64,000 bases of DNA. Source: Oscillospiraceae bacterium (lineage in GTDB: Bacteria; Bacillota; Clostridia; Oscillospirales; Ruminococcaceae). Of this stretch, positions 1 through 7,065 are shown one piece after another. The first letter of the stretch is position 1, and each line of letters begins with the position of its first letter. Under the pieces are notes generated by a model that saw nothing but the letters and a program-made list of their open reading frames with translations, did no database searches and was not told the DNA's origin. The stretch lies in contig CAAGEZ010000042.1 of the NCBI GenBank assembly GCA_900768995.1, positions 99,899 to 163,898 of the forward strand, in the 5' to 3' direction. The translations under genes were made by a program, and so were the position numbers.

Positions 1-1
1 C

Positions 2-1711
2 ACAAACACAGGCACTCCTGCCGTTCTCATCTATGACTACAGTAATCAGCAGAGCAACATAATTCTCAAGGAAATTGACGTTGTCAATAAGACATTCGGC
101 AAGGAATACCCTCTTACAAACGGTTTTAACGGAGCTTACTCAGGCAGTGGGGATTACCTTTGCTACTCCACATCTGACACAGGTATTTCCGGTGTCAGAG
201 CTGACACTTTAGCGGTTGAGCCTGTCCTCAACCTGCTGAACCTCGGTGTTGATAACTCAAACATCTCCACATTCTCGATATGCGATGACGGCTCATTCCT
301 TACTGTAAGCACCGATTATTCGGGATACACCGCAAACACAATTATCAGCAAAATAGCCCCTGTTGACAGCTCCGAAGTAAAAGAAAAGGAAATAATCACT
401 CTCGGCTGCTTCAGCATTGACTGGAATATCCGCTCTGAGATCGCCGCTTTCAACAAGCAGAGCGACAAATACACCATTTACGCAACAAGCTTCAGCGATT
501 CCAACGACACAAGCGACTGGAATGCTGCTCTGACAAAGTTCAACAACGAGCTTCTTGCAGGAAATGTTCCCGACCTTATCCTCCTCAATGACAAGATGCC
601 TATAAACAGCTATGCATCAAAGGGTCTTTTCACTGACCTTTATGAATTTCTTGACAAGGATTCCGAGCTCAGCAAGGACGACTTTATGCCCAATGTCCTG
701 ACCGCTCTCGAAAAGGACGGCAAGCTTTATGAGCTTACTCCTGCATTCTCCGTTCAGACCCTTGCTGCAAAGACCTCTCTCGTTGGCACAGACCGCTCCA
801 TTACCCTTGACAAGGCAAAAGAAATTATGGCAGGTATGGGAGACAATGTTCAGATGTTCTCCAACCCTATAACAGCTTCTGATTTCCTGTCAAACGCAAT
901 AACCTATTCTGATTTTGTTGACTACAAAAAAGGAACCTGCAACTTTGACACACCGGAATTCAAGGCATTCCTTGAATATGCAAAAACTCTTCCCACCGAG
1001 ATCGACTATGACAAGCTTTACAATGACAATCCCAACTACTGGCAGGATAACGAAAAGGCTTGCCGTGAGAACAGAGCCCTTTTCTATAATATGTACTTCA
1101 ATGATTTCAGCACATACAAGCAGACAAGGGACGGTTATTTCGGCGAGGATATCACCTTCACAGGCTTCCCTGTATCAACTGAGGGTGAATCTGGTTCTAT
1201 GATAACAGCGTCCTCTGAAATGGCTATTTCTTCCAAATCTAAGCACAAGGACGGTGCATGGGAGTTCATTAAGTACGTTATTTTAAACAATGTAACTGAA
1301 GAACCCGAATATGTATGGAACGAGTCCACAGGCAAGCAGGAGGCCACCGGCAACACCACATACTTATCCAAGAATTACAATCTTCCCATTCTCAGGGATC
1401 AGCTCCGGAAGCTTGGCACTCAGGCAATGAACACAAGCTATTACATTGGTGCTGACGGCAACAAGACGGAGCAGAGTATATCCTACTATATCGGTGATCA
1501 GGAAATAAAGTCTTCGCCGCTTACACAGGAAGATGTGGATATGCTCATTGACTATTTCTCTTCTGTTACAAGACTTTCAAGATATGACCAGAGCATCAAC
1601 GACATCATCAATGAAGAAACAGCACTTTTCTTTGACGGCACAAAATCCGTTGACGAAACAGCTTCTATCATTCAGTCAAGAGCAAGCATTTATATGAGCG
1701 AACAGTACTAA
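2..1711 (+). CDS. ABC transporter extracellular solute-binding protein, 5'-truncated by the window edge
   Basis: The frame is open from base 2, so the N-terminus, with any signal peptide or lipobox, lies outside the window; 569 residues are visible. The last ~430 residues look like a family 1 solute-binding protein: a strand-helix start (ITLGCFSIDWNIRSEIAAFN), then FNNELLAGNVPDLILLND, which resembles the ligand-cleft segment of sugar-binding lipoproteins, and a C-terminal helical lobe. The ~140 residues before it contain short repeated strands (DTGISGVRADTLAVEP, SICDDGSFLTVS) that suggest a beta-propeller-like domain fused in front; this is inference. By family it would capture an oligosaccharide outside the cell for an ABC importer, but no permease gene is present here. 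An internal Met at 596 is not the start. A hairpin terminator follows. Confidence 0.8.
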   Translation, partial: TNTGTPAVLIYDYSNQQSNIILKEIDVVNKTFGKEYPLTNGFNGAYSGSGDYLCYSTSDTGISGVRADTLAVEPVLNLLNLGVDNSNISTFSICDDGSFLTVSTDYSGYTANTIISKIAPVDSSEVKEKEIITLGCFSIDWNIRSEIAAFNKQSDKYTIYATSFSDSNDTSDWNAALTKFNNELLAGNVPDLILLNDKMPINSYASKGLFTDLYEFLDKDSELSKDDFMPNVLTALEKDGKLYELTPAFSVQTLAAKTSLVGTDRSITLDKAKEIMAGMGDNVQMFSNPITASDFLSNAITYSDFVDYKKGTCNFDTPEFKAFLEYAKTLPTEIDYDKLYNDNPNYWQDNEKACRENRALFYNMYFNDFSTYKQTRDGYFGEDITFTGFPVSTEGESGSMITASSEMAISSKSKHKDGAWEFIKYVILNNVTEEPEYVWNESTGKQEATGNTTYLSKNYNLPILRDQLRKLGTQAMNTSYYIGADGNKTEQSISYYIGDQEIKSSPLTQEDVDMLIDYFSSVTRLSRYDQSINDIINEETALFFDGTKSVDETASIIQSRASIYMSEQY

Positions 1712-1732
1712 ACTATCACAAATAAAACTATT

Positions 1733-1765
1733 GTCTGCACGGCGTTTGCTGTGCAGACATTTTTT
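1733..1765 (+). terminator. Rho-independent terminator of the solute-binding protein gene
   Basis: Perfect 8-bp stem GTCTGCAC/GTGCAGAC with a 10-nt loop, followed by ATTTTTTGT, 21 nt after the stop codon. Confidence 0.85.
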
Positions 1766-1773
1766 GTATGCAT

Positions 1774-1815
1774 AAAAATCCCGCCTTTCAAACAAACGAA
1801 AGACGGGTGATTTTT
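1774..1815 (-). terminator. Terminator of the leftward zinc-ribbon gene
   Basis: Stem of about 10 bp (CCCGCCTTTC pairing GAAAGACGGG with one G-T wobble) flanked by A and T tracts, directly after the stop of the minus-strand gene at 1823. With the preceding hairpin it separates two convergent genes. Confidence 0.75.
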
Positions 1816-1822
1816 ATGACAT

Positions 1823-2134
1823 TTATCCCAAATTTGAAAGTATAGCTCCGATAATATCAAAAAGCACATTCAAAATAATGATGAATACTACCACAGAAAG
1901 ACAGCCTTTCAGCTTTCCTTTTGGCTTGACATCAGGTGATCCTGCGGAGTTTGACTGATAGCTCTGAGACATTCTCGGGTCATTATGAGTAAAGGTCTGT
2001 TTCTCGTGGGTGTGCCCAGGTATCTGAGAGCAGTCAATGGAATAATCGGCATTATCTTCATAAACTGCGCTGCCGCAGTGGGAACAGAAGTCATCGTCCT
2101 TGCTCAGGCGGTGACAGTTCGGACACATTTTCAT
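1823..2134 (-). CDS. Zinc-ribbon membrane-anchored small protein
   Basis: 103 residues. It begins MCPNCHRLSKDDDFCSHCG, two CxxC knuckles typical of the zinc-ribbon family found at the N-termini of many Firmicutes membrane proteins. A polar linker follows, then one hydrophobic segment near the C-terminus (CLSVVVFIIILNVLFDIIGA, about residues 75-97). It is probably a tail-anchored membrane protein with a cytoplasmic zinc ribbon; the function is not known. It lies 32 nt downstream of the cyclophilin gene on the same strand and may share its transcript. Confidence 0.7.
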   Translation of the reverse strand: MKMCPNCHRLSKDDDFCSHCGSAVYEDNADYSIDCSQIPGHTHEKQTFTHNDPRMSQSYQSNSAGSPDVKPKGKLKGCLSVVVFIIILNVLFDIIGAILSNLG

Positions 2135-2166
2135 TGCTGATACCCCCTTAAATATGTGCGCAGGAA

Positions 2167-2958
2167 TTATTCTCCTGTATATTCAACTATTCTGACAGAC
2201 TCCATCTGTACCTGAGTGAGGGGCTTGTCATTCTCGTCAGTCTCTACCTGTCCCATAGCTCTTACAACGTCCATACCCTCGAAAACCTGTCCGAAAACGG
2301 TGTAGCTGCCGTCAAGGAAAGGAGTTCCGCCGTATTGCTTGTAAAGCTCCTGAACATTCTTGGGCTGGGTCATTCCCGCTTCTTCAAAGGACTCATAATA
2401 ATGAACAGAGCCGTCCGCAAGACGTGTTCCGCCAAGCTCATACTCTCCGGGGTCTGTGTTTACAATATAAAACTGGCTGCCGTCAGTGGAGGTTGAGCCT
2501 GAATTTGCATATGCAACAGCGCCGCTGAAATGGTAAAGTCCTTCGGGAATGCCTCCGTCAAATTTTTCGCCCCAGATAGACTTTCCGCCTGTTCCCGTTC
2601 CTGTGGGGTCTCCGCCCTGATTCATAAAGTGAGGGATAATGCGGTGGAAAATAAGCTCATCGTAGTAATTCATATCGGCAAGACCGATGAAATTCTCAAC
2701 GCCCTTCTGAGCCTGCTCAGGGAAAAGCTTTATCTTTATTTCGCCGAAATCCTTAACGGTAATAACGGCGATCTTTTCGCCCTCTTTCGGAGCATCGAAA
2801 TTATAGACAGGTCCTTCCTCCGCATTTGATACAGCTGTATTATCGGCAGGCTGAGTATCGCTTGATTCTGTATCTTCAGCATTCTTTGCTCCGCAGGCGC
2901 AGAACATTGCTGCGGTCAGTGCAAGAGCTGCAAGTTTTTCTAAGGTAGTTATCTTCAT
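2167..2958 (-). CDS. Cyclophilin-type peptidyl-prolyl isomerase lipoprotein
   Basis: 263 residues. The start is set by AAAGGAATA just before MKITTLEKL; an upstream Met at 3012 would lie inside pyk and would bury the signal peptide. N-terminus: basic residues, hydrophobic stretch and a lipobox-like FCAC, so it is probably lipid-anchored outside the membrane. After a Ser/Asp-rich linker comes the cyclophilin fold: VKDFGEIKIKLFPEQAQKG, FHRIIPHFMNQGGDPTGTG (catalytic Arg and the FxxQGGD signature), YANSGSTSTDGSQFYI (Gln-Phe signature) and YTVFGQVFEGMDVV. It catalyses cis-trans proline isomerisation in exported proteins. The gene starts 22 nt after pyk and may be cotranscribed with it. Confidence 0.9.
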   Translation of the reverse strand: MKITTLEKLAALALTAAMFCACGAKNAEDTESSDTQPADNTAVSNAEEGPVYNFDAPKEGEKIAVITVKDFGEIKIKLFPEQAQKGVENFIGLADMNYYDELIFHRIIPHFMNQGGDPTGTGTGGKSIWGEKFDGGIPEGLYHFSGAVAYANSGSTSTDGSQFYIVNTDPGEYELGGTRLADGSVHYYESFEEAGMTQPKNVQELYKQYGGTPFLDGSYTVFGQVFEGMDVVRAMGQVETDENDKPLTQVQMESVRIVEYTGE

Positions 2959-2980
2959 TTCATTATTCCTTTCGATATTG

Positions 2981-4423
2981 TCACATATGTGTCTCTGATT
3001 CCTTGCCAACAACTGTCACTTTCAGCATATTGGTGTTTCCCGCAACTCCGAGAGGGATACCCGCTGTAATAACGGTAACATCGCCCTTTTCGAGAAGTCC
3101 GTGGCTCTCCGCAGCTTCTATGGCACCGTCAAGAAGCTCATCGGTGCTGGATTTTTCGTCCATCATAAGAGGAGTTACACCCCAGGAAAGGTTCATCTGA
3201 CGGCATACGGTCTCGTTTGGAGTGCAGCCGATTATGGGGCAGGCAGGACGGAATTTTGACAGCATTTTGGCTGTACCGCCTGTTTTGGTAACGGTAACGA
3301 TAGCCTTTGCACCAAGGTCGTGAGCAGTAGTGCAGGCTGCGTGGGAGATAGCATTGGTAATGCTCTTTCCCTTGTCCTCGGCACGTGCTCTGAGACGGTT
3401 CACATAGTTGATATCATTTTCGGTAGTCTCCGCAATAAGCGCCATTGTACGGACAGCCTCAACAGGGTGCTTTCCCGCAGCAGTCTCGCCGCTGAGCATA
3501 ATTGCCGATGTGCCGTCGTAAATGGCATTTGCCACATCTGTTATCTCAGCACGGGTTGGACGGATATGGGTTATCATAGATTCGAGCATCTGTGTGGCAG
3601 TGATGACCTGCATACCTGCATTATAGCCCTTTCTGATAAGGTCTTTCTGGATAGCAGGAATCTGCTCGAATGGTATCTCAACGCCCATATCGCCTCTTGC
3701 AACCATTATTCCGTCAGCAACTTCAAGTATCTCGTCGATGTTCTTCACACCATCCATATTCTCGATCTTTGCGATTATTCTCGGTGTGCTCCAGCCGAGA
3801 CTTTTTATGAATTTTTTCAGATATGCAACATCTGCGGCAGTTCTTACAAATGAAGCCGCAATAAAATCAAAACCTATCTTTGAACCAAATTCAAGGTCAT
3901 TCATATCCCTCTCGGAAAGATAGGGCATCGAAAGCTCAACTCCCGGCACATTTATGCCCTTGTTGTCGGATATCTCACCGCCGTGAACAACAACGGTGTG
4001 AATCTCATTCCCGCTGACGCTTTCAACTCTCAGCTCAACAGCGCCGTCATTTATGAGTATGGCAGTCCCCTGCTTTACATCATCGGGCAGACCCTTGAAG
4101 CTGATAGATGCTATTTCCTTGTCGCATACCCTGTCCTCGGTGGTAAGTGTGAATTTGTCGCCGTCCATAAGAGTAACAGGAGTCTTGTCGGCAAATTTTC
4201 CAAGACGGATCTCAGGACCTTTCGTATCCAGCAGCGACGCTACAGGCAGACCAAGCTCCTCTCTTATGCGGCAAAGCTGCTCAAAGCGTCTCTGATGAGT
4301 GGGATAATCCCCGTGTGAAAAATTAAAACGTGCAACGTTCATTCCCGAGAGCATCATATCTCTAAGAATGTCGTCATTATCTGTTGCTGGACCCATTGTG
4401 CACACTATCTTTGTTTTTCTCAT
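2981..4423 (-). CDS. pyk: Pyruvate kinase
   Basis: 480 residues. It transfers phosphate from phosphoenolpyruvate to ADP, the last step of glycolysis, in the cytoplasm. Hallmarks: MRKTKIVCTMGPAT at the N-terminus, ARFNFSHGDYPTH (K+/ATP-binding Asn, Ser and His), LLDTKGPEIRLG, the central IIAKIENMDGVKNIDEIL (catalytic Lys and Mg2+-binding Glu) and VARGDMGVEIPFEQIP, followed by ITATQMLESM and TSAIMLSGETAAGKHPVEAV. The length matches the core enzyme; the extra C-terminal PEP-utiliser-like domain found in Bacillus is absent. It starts 58 nt after the mgtE stop on the same strand. Confidence 0.97.
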   Translation of the reverse strand: MRKTKIVCTMGPATDNDDILRDMMLSGMNVARFNFSHGDYPTHQRRFEQLCRIREELGLPVASLLDTKGPEIRLGKFADKTPVTLMDGDKFTLTTEDRVCDKEIASISFKGLPDDVKQGTAILINDGAVELRVESVSGNEIHTVVVHGGEISDNKGINVPGVELSMPYLSERDMNDLEFGSKIGFDFIAASFVRTAADVAYLKKFIKSLGWSTPRIIAKIENMDGVKNIDEILEVADGIMVARGDMGVEIPFEQIPAIQKDLIRKGYNAGMQVITATQMLESMITHIRPTRAEITDVANAIYDGTSAIMLSGETAAGKHPVEAVRTMALIAETTENDINYVNRLRARAEDKGKSITNAISHAACTTAHDLGAKAIVTVTKTGGTAKMLSKFRPACPIIGCTPNETVCRQMNLSWGVTPLMMDEKSSTDELLDGAIEAAESHGLLEKGDVTVITAGIPLGVAGNTNMLKVTVVGKESETHM

Positions 4424-4481
4424 AAAATCTCTCCAATCCTTACGGCTTTCCAGACCGTTATATATTTATATCATTTCCCTT

Positions 4482-5840
4482 TTATGTCGGAAAATCAAGA
4501 ACGTGCAGTGCAATTGTGAAATAAAGAAGTGTCGAACAGCTGTCAACAAGGGTGCTGAGCAGTGGTGCGGACATAATTGCAGGGTCAATGTGTATCTTTT
4601 TCGCAAGCATAGGCAGCATACAGCCGAGAAGCTTTGACAGGATAACGGTTCCGATGAGCGTAACCGAAACCACCGCCGCTATCTTTACATTGTGGTAGAA
4701 CAGCACTATCCTGAAAAAGTTCACCACTGAAAGAATAAGGCTGCATATGATGGCGATGCGAAATTCCTTGAAAACTACCTTGAAGAAGTCTTTAAGGCGT
4801 ATCTCTTCCATTGCCATACCCTGGATTATCATTGTTGATGACTGAGAGCCGCAGTTTCCGCCTGTTCCCGTAAGCATTGGCATAAAGGAAACGAGGAGTG
4901 GTATTGCAGCTATCTGAGCTTCAAAATGATTGGTTATAGCACCTGTGAGAGTGGCTGAAAGCATAAGCACAAGAAGCCAAACTATTCTGCTCCGTGCGTG
5001 CTTCCATACGCTTGTTTTGAAGTAGCTGTCCTCATTGGGGACGACCGCACTCATCATTGCCATATCCTCGGCATTTTCCTCTCTGATGACGTCCATAACA
5101 TCATCGAAGGTGATTATTCCGACAATACGGTTTTCCTTGTCAACAACAGGCACAGCCGCAAGGTCGTGCTTTGCGAAAAGATTTGCAACGGCTTCCTGGT
5201 CGTCGTGGGTATAAACGCTGACGACTGTTGAATCCATAATATCCTCGATAACAGCGTCCTCGTCCGCAACCACGAGGTCAAGAAGTGACACGCTTCCCAC
5301 CAGTCGGCGGTTATCGGTGACATAACAGGTATAAACCGTTTCCTTTACAACTCCGACGCTTCGGATACGCTCAAAGGCTTCCTTGACGGAATCCGTTTTT
5401 CTGAAATAAACGAACTCCGTTGTCATAATGCTTCCAGCACTGTCCTCGGGATAGTTCAGAAGCTCGTTTATCTGCTTTCGCTTGTCGGGGTCGGTGGCTT
5501 TCAGTATTCGTGAGACCACATTAGCGGGCATTTCCTCGATGATATCTACCGTATCGTCAAGGAAAAGCTCGTCAAGCACAGCTCTGAGCTCTCGGTCGGA
5601 TATGGCGTTTATCAGCACCATTTGCAGGTCGCTGTCCATATACGTGAAAGCCTCGGCTGCAAGCTCCTTGGGGAGCACACGGAAAATAAGGGTAAATTCC
5701 TTTTCGCCGAACTCGTCCTGCTCTTCGATAAGCTCGCTGAGAAGCTGGGCAATATCGGCGGGCATCATTTCCTGGAGTGCAGTTTTGAGCTGCACGAACG
5801 CTCTGTGCTTTACCAGCACAGCAGCTTCATATTTTTCCAT
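4482..5840 (-). CDS. mgtE: Magnesium channel/transporter MgtE
   Basis: 452 residues. Order of parts: an N-terminal superhelical domain of about 130 residues (MPADIAQLLSELIEEQDEFG), a CBS pair (about 135-255: EDSAGSIMTTEFVYFRKTDS and HDLAAVPVVDKENRIVGIIT), a linking helix, and five C-terminal membrane helices including the pore segment LVSFMPMLTGTGGNCGSQSS, which carries the MgtE selectivity motif. Cytoplasmic domains of this family close the pore when Mg2+ is plentiful. The start is fixed by AGGAGGT seven bases before ATG. That ribosome site can pair with an upstream complement, and a structured leader with its own small ORF precedes the gene (separate entries), pointing to control of expression as well as gating. 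Confidence 0.95.
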   Translation of the reverse strand: MEKYEAAVLVKHRAFVQLKTALQEMMPADIAQLLSELIEEQDEFGEKEFTLIFRVLPKELAAEAFTYMDSDLQMVLINAISDRELRAVLDELFLDDTVDIIEEMPANVVSRILKATDPDKRKQINELLNYPEDSAGSIMTTEFVYFRKTDSVKEAFERIRSVGVVKETVYTCYVTDNRRLVGSVSLLDLVVADEDAVIEDIMDSTVVSVYTHDDQEAVANLFAKHDLAAVPVVDKENRIVGIITFDDVMDVIREENAEDMAMMSAVVPNEDSYFKTSVWKHARSRIVWLLVLMLSATLTGAITNHFEAQIAAIPLLVSFMPMLTGTGGNCGSQSSTMIIQGMAMEEIRLKDFFKVVFKEFRIAIICSLILSVVNFFRIVLFYHNVKIAAVVSVTLIGTVILSKLLGCMLPMLAKKIHIDPAIMSAPLLSTLVDSCSTLLYFTIALHVLDFPT

Positions 5841-6058
5841 TTCAAAGACCTCCTTTTGTTAATTAACAGGAGGTACGATACCAAATTTCTCTGTCTGCGC
5901 CCTTAAGCTATTATCACATTACCGAAACACGGAGCAGTGAGGTATAAAAAGCACAGACAGAGCGCCTTCGTGGTACCACACCGCTGTTACTTCCGCTTTC
6001 CATACCTTCACCTTCCTTTTCACAAAGGACAGCGGCCACTGCCGCTTATTCCGCAATT
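5841..6058 (-). promoter_or_regulatory. Structured 5' leader of mgtE, candidate attenuator
   Basis: Between the promoter and the mgtE start lies about 215 nt able to form several mutually relevant structures on the minus strand: an AGCGGC/GCCGCT hairpin (about 6032-6047); a CCTTT/AAAGG hairpin (about 6018-6031); a long stem of 16 bp with three G-U pairs between 5947-5962 and 5889-5904; a GGTA/TACC mini-hairpin (5872-5882); and a final hairpin pairing ACCTCCT (5868-5874) with the mgtE ribosome site AGGAGGT (5848-5854). A 29-codon ORF runs through the middle, and its codons 14-19 form one arm of the long stem. I do not recognise the M-box (ykoK) consensus. Regulation, perhaps by Mg2+ or translation state, is inference. 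Confidence 0.6.
5914..6003 (-). CDS. Upstream ORF (29 codons) in the mgtE leader, candidate leader peptide
   Basis: ATG at 6003-6001 follows AAGGAAGG at seven bases, a good ribosome site. The peptide starts MESGSNSGVVPRRRSVC, continues AFYTSLLRVSVM and stops with TGA at 5914. It is too short to be a normal enzyme. Its codons 14-19 overlap the 5' arm of the leader's long stem, so a translating ribosome would open that stem. The Pro-Arg-Arg-Arg run recalls the enterobacterial mgtL leader peptide, which also contains PRRR and controls a Mg2+ transporter gene; homology between the two is not claimed. Translation is untested. Confidence 0.5.
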   Translation of the reverse strand: MESGSNSGVVPRRRSVCAFYTSLLRVSVM

Positions 6059-6064
6059 ATTTTA

Positions 6065-6093
6065 ATTATACATTATTTTCTTATATCTGTCAA
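6065..6093 (-). promoter_or_regulatory. Consensus sigma-A promoter of the mgtE leader
   Basis: On the minus strand TTGACA (6093-6088), a 17-nt spacer and TATAAT (6070-6065): perfect match in both boxes. Transcription would start near 6058, giving a leader of about 215 nt. Confidence 0.85.
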
Positions 6094-6146
6094 TCACAGT
6101 GTTAAATTTTTTACGCAATTACTTGTATATTTAACTGTATCTTAAC

Positions 6147-6644
6147 TTATCTGTTGTCAACCTTTTCAGGGTACATATCGTGCTCGGTGAGACGGCGGAG
6201 CGCCATTTCCTCGAACATTGTGCCCTTTCTGCCGTAATTGCAGTATGGGTCAATGGAAATTCCACCACGGGGTGTAAATTTTCCCCATACCTCAATATAC
6301 TTCGGGTCCATAAGCTTTATAAGATCTTTCATTATAATGTTCACGCAGTCCTCGTGAAAATCGCCGTGGTTACGGAAGCTGTAAAGATAAAGCTTAAGTG
6401 ATTTGGATTCTACCATTTTTATATCGGGTATATAGGATATATAAATAGTTGCGAAATCGGGCTGACCTGTGATAGGGCAAAGGCTTGTAAATTCGGGGCA
6501 GTTGAATTTTACAAAATAATCATTGTCCTGATGCTTGTTCACGAATGTTTCAAGTACCTGAGGCGCATAATCGTCGGGATACTTTGTTTTCTGGTTGCCA
6601 AGGAGAGTTATCCCCTGCTTTTCCTCTGCTGTTCTGCCTTCCAT
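6147..6644 (-). CDS. queF: NADPH-dependent 7-cyano-7-deazaguanine reductase QueF
   Basis: 165 residues, the short (YkvM-like) form. It reduces preQ0 to preQ1, a step in making queuosine for the tRNA wobble position. Key motifs: FTSLCPITGQPDFATIYISY, which holds the catalytic Cys that forms the thioimide and the nearby Asp; the NADPH/substrate motif ESKSLKLYLYSFRNHGDFHE; and RGGISIDPYCNYGR near the end. The start follows GGAAGGACG at 7 nt. No other queuosine genes are adjacent. It has its own promoter just downstream of trxA and a strong hairpin in its 5' leader. Confidence 0.96.
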   Translation of the reverse strand: MEGRTAEEKQGITLLGNQKTKYPDDYAPQVLETFVNKHQDNDYFVKFNCPEFTSLCPITGQPDFATIYISYIPDIKMVESKSLKLYLYSFRNHGDFHEDCVNIIMKDLIKLMDPKYIEVWGKFTPRGGISIDPYCNYGRKGTMFEEMALRRLTEHDMYPEKVDNR

Positions 6645-6670
6645 TTTTATCGTCCTTCCATAATAAAATT

Positions 6671-6709
6671 ATAACCGTCATAAGGCTGTTTCTGCCCTAT
6701 GGCGGTTAT
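6671..6709 (-). terminator. Strong hairpin between trxA and queF: trxA terminator and/or queF 5' hairpin
   Basis: A 15-bp arm pair (ATAACCG/CGGTTAT, then CATA/TATG and GGC/GCC with small defects) around an AGAAACA loop, followed on the minus strand by AATTTTATTA. It lies after the trxA stop and would terminate that operon. Because a consensus promoter (6720-6748) fires just before it, the hairpin also sits at the very 5' end of the queF transcript. It does not match the preQ1-I consensus I know. Confidence 0.65.
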
Positions 6710-6719
6710 CCTCGATATT

Positions 6720-6748
6720 ATTATAACGCAAACGCCTATATATGTCAA
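6720..6748 (-). promoter_or_regulatory. Consensus promoter for queF overlapping the trxA stop
   Basis: Minus strand TTGACA (6748-6743), 17-nt spacer, TATAAT (6725-6720). The -35 box overlaps the last codons of trxA. Confidence 0.75.
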
Positions 6749-7050
6749 GCCTTGTCCATAAGACCCATAAGCTCCTGCTTTGAAACTGCACCCACTATCC
6801 TTGCGGCCTCAGCACCGTTTCTGAAAACAATGAACGTAGGTATGCTTGATACACCGAATTTGCCCGCAGCCTCCGTGACCTTGTCCACATCGACCTTATA
6901 AACAGAAAAACTGCCGCTTTCCGCAAGCTCACTTACAACGGGAGCCATCACCTTGCAGGGACCGCACCACGATGCATAAAAATCCACAAGCACTGTCTCA
7001 TTGGCTTTTAACACCTTATTCTCAAACTCGCTGTGATCCTTTATCTCCAT
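6745..7050 (-). CDS. trxA: Thioredoxin
   Basis: 101 residues with the active site FYASWCGPCKVMAPVVSEL (redox Cys pair in WCGPC), the cis-Pro loop VSSIPTFIVFRNG and the C-terminal helix. It reduces disulfides in cytoplasmic proteins using electrons from thioredoxin reductase. The gene starts 15 nt after the histidine kinase stop on the same strand, so it is probably the last gene of the two-component operon, and a hairpin follows it. The link between thioredoxin and that signalling system is not explained by the sequence. Confidence 0.96.
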   Translation of the reverse strand: MEIKDHSEFENKVLKANETVLVDFYASWCGPCKVMAPVVSELAESGSFSVYKVDVDKVTEAAGKFGVSSIPTFIVFRNGAEAARIVGAVSKQELMGLMDKA

Positions 7051-7065
7051 AAAAATATCCTTTCA

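Noticed and set aside
5963..5990. GGTGTGGTACCACG in the mgtE leader resembles a T-box motif
   Set aside because: The predicted RNA starts only about 75-90 nt upstream, leaving no room for stem I and a specifier loop; no following CGTCC-type antiterminator arm is found; mgtE is not an amino-acid gene. The bases are explained as codons of the upstream ORF.
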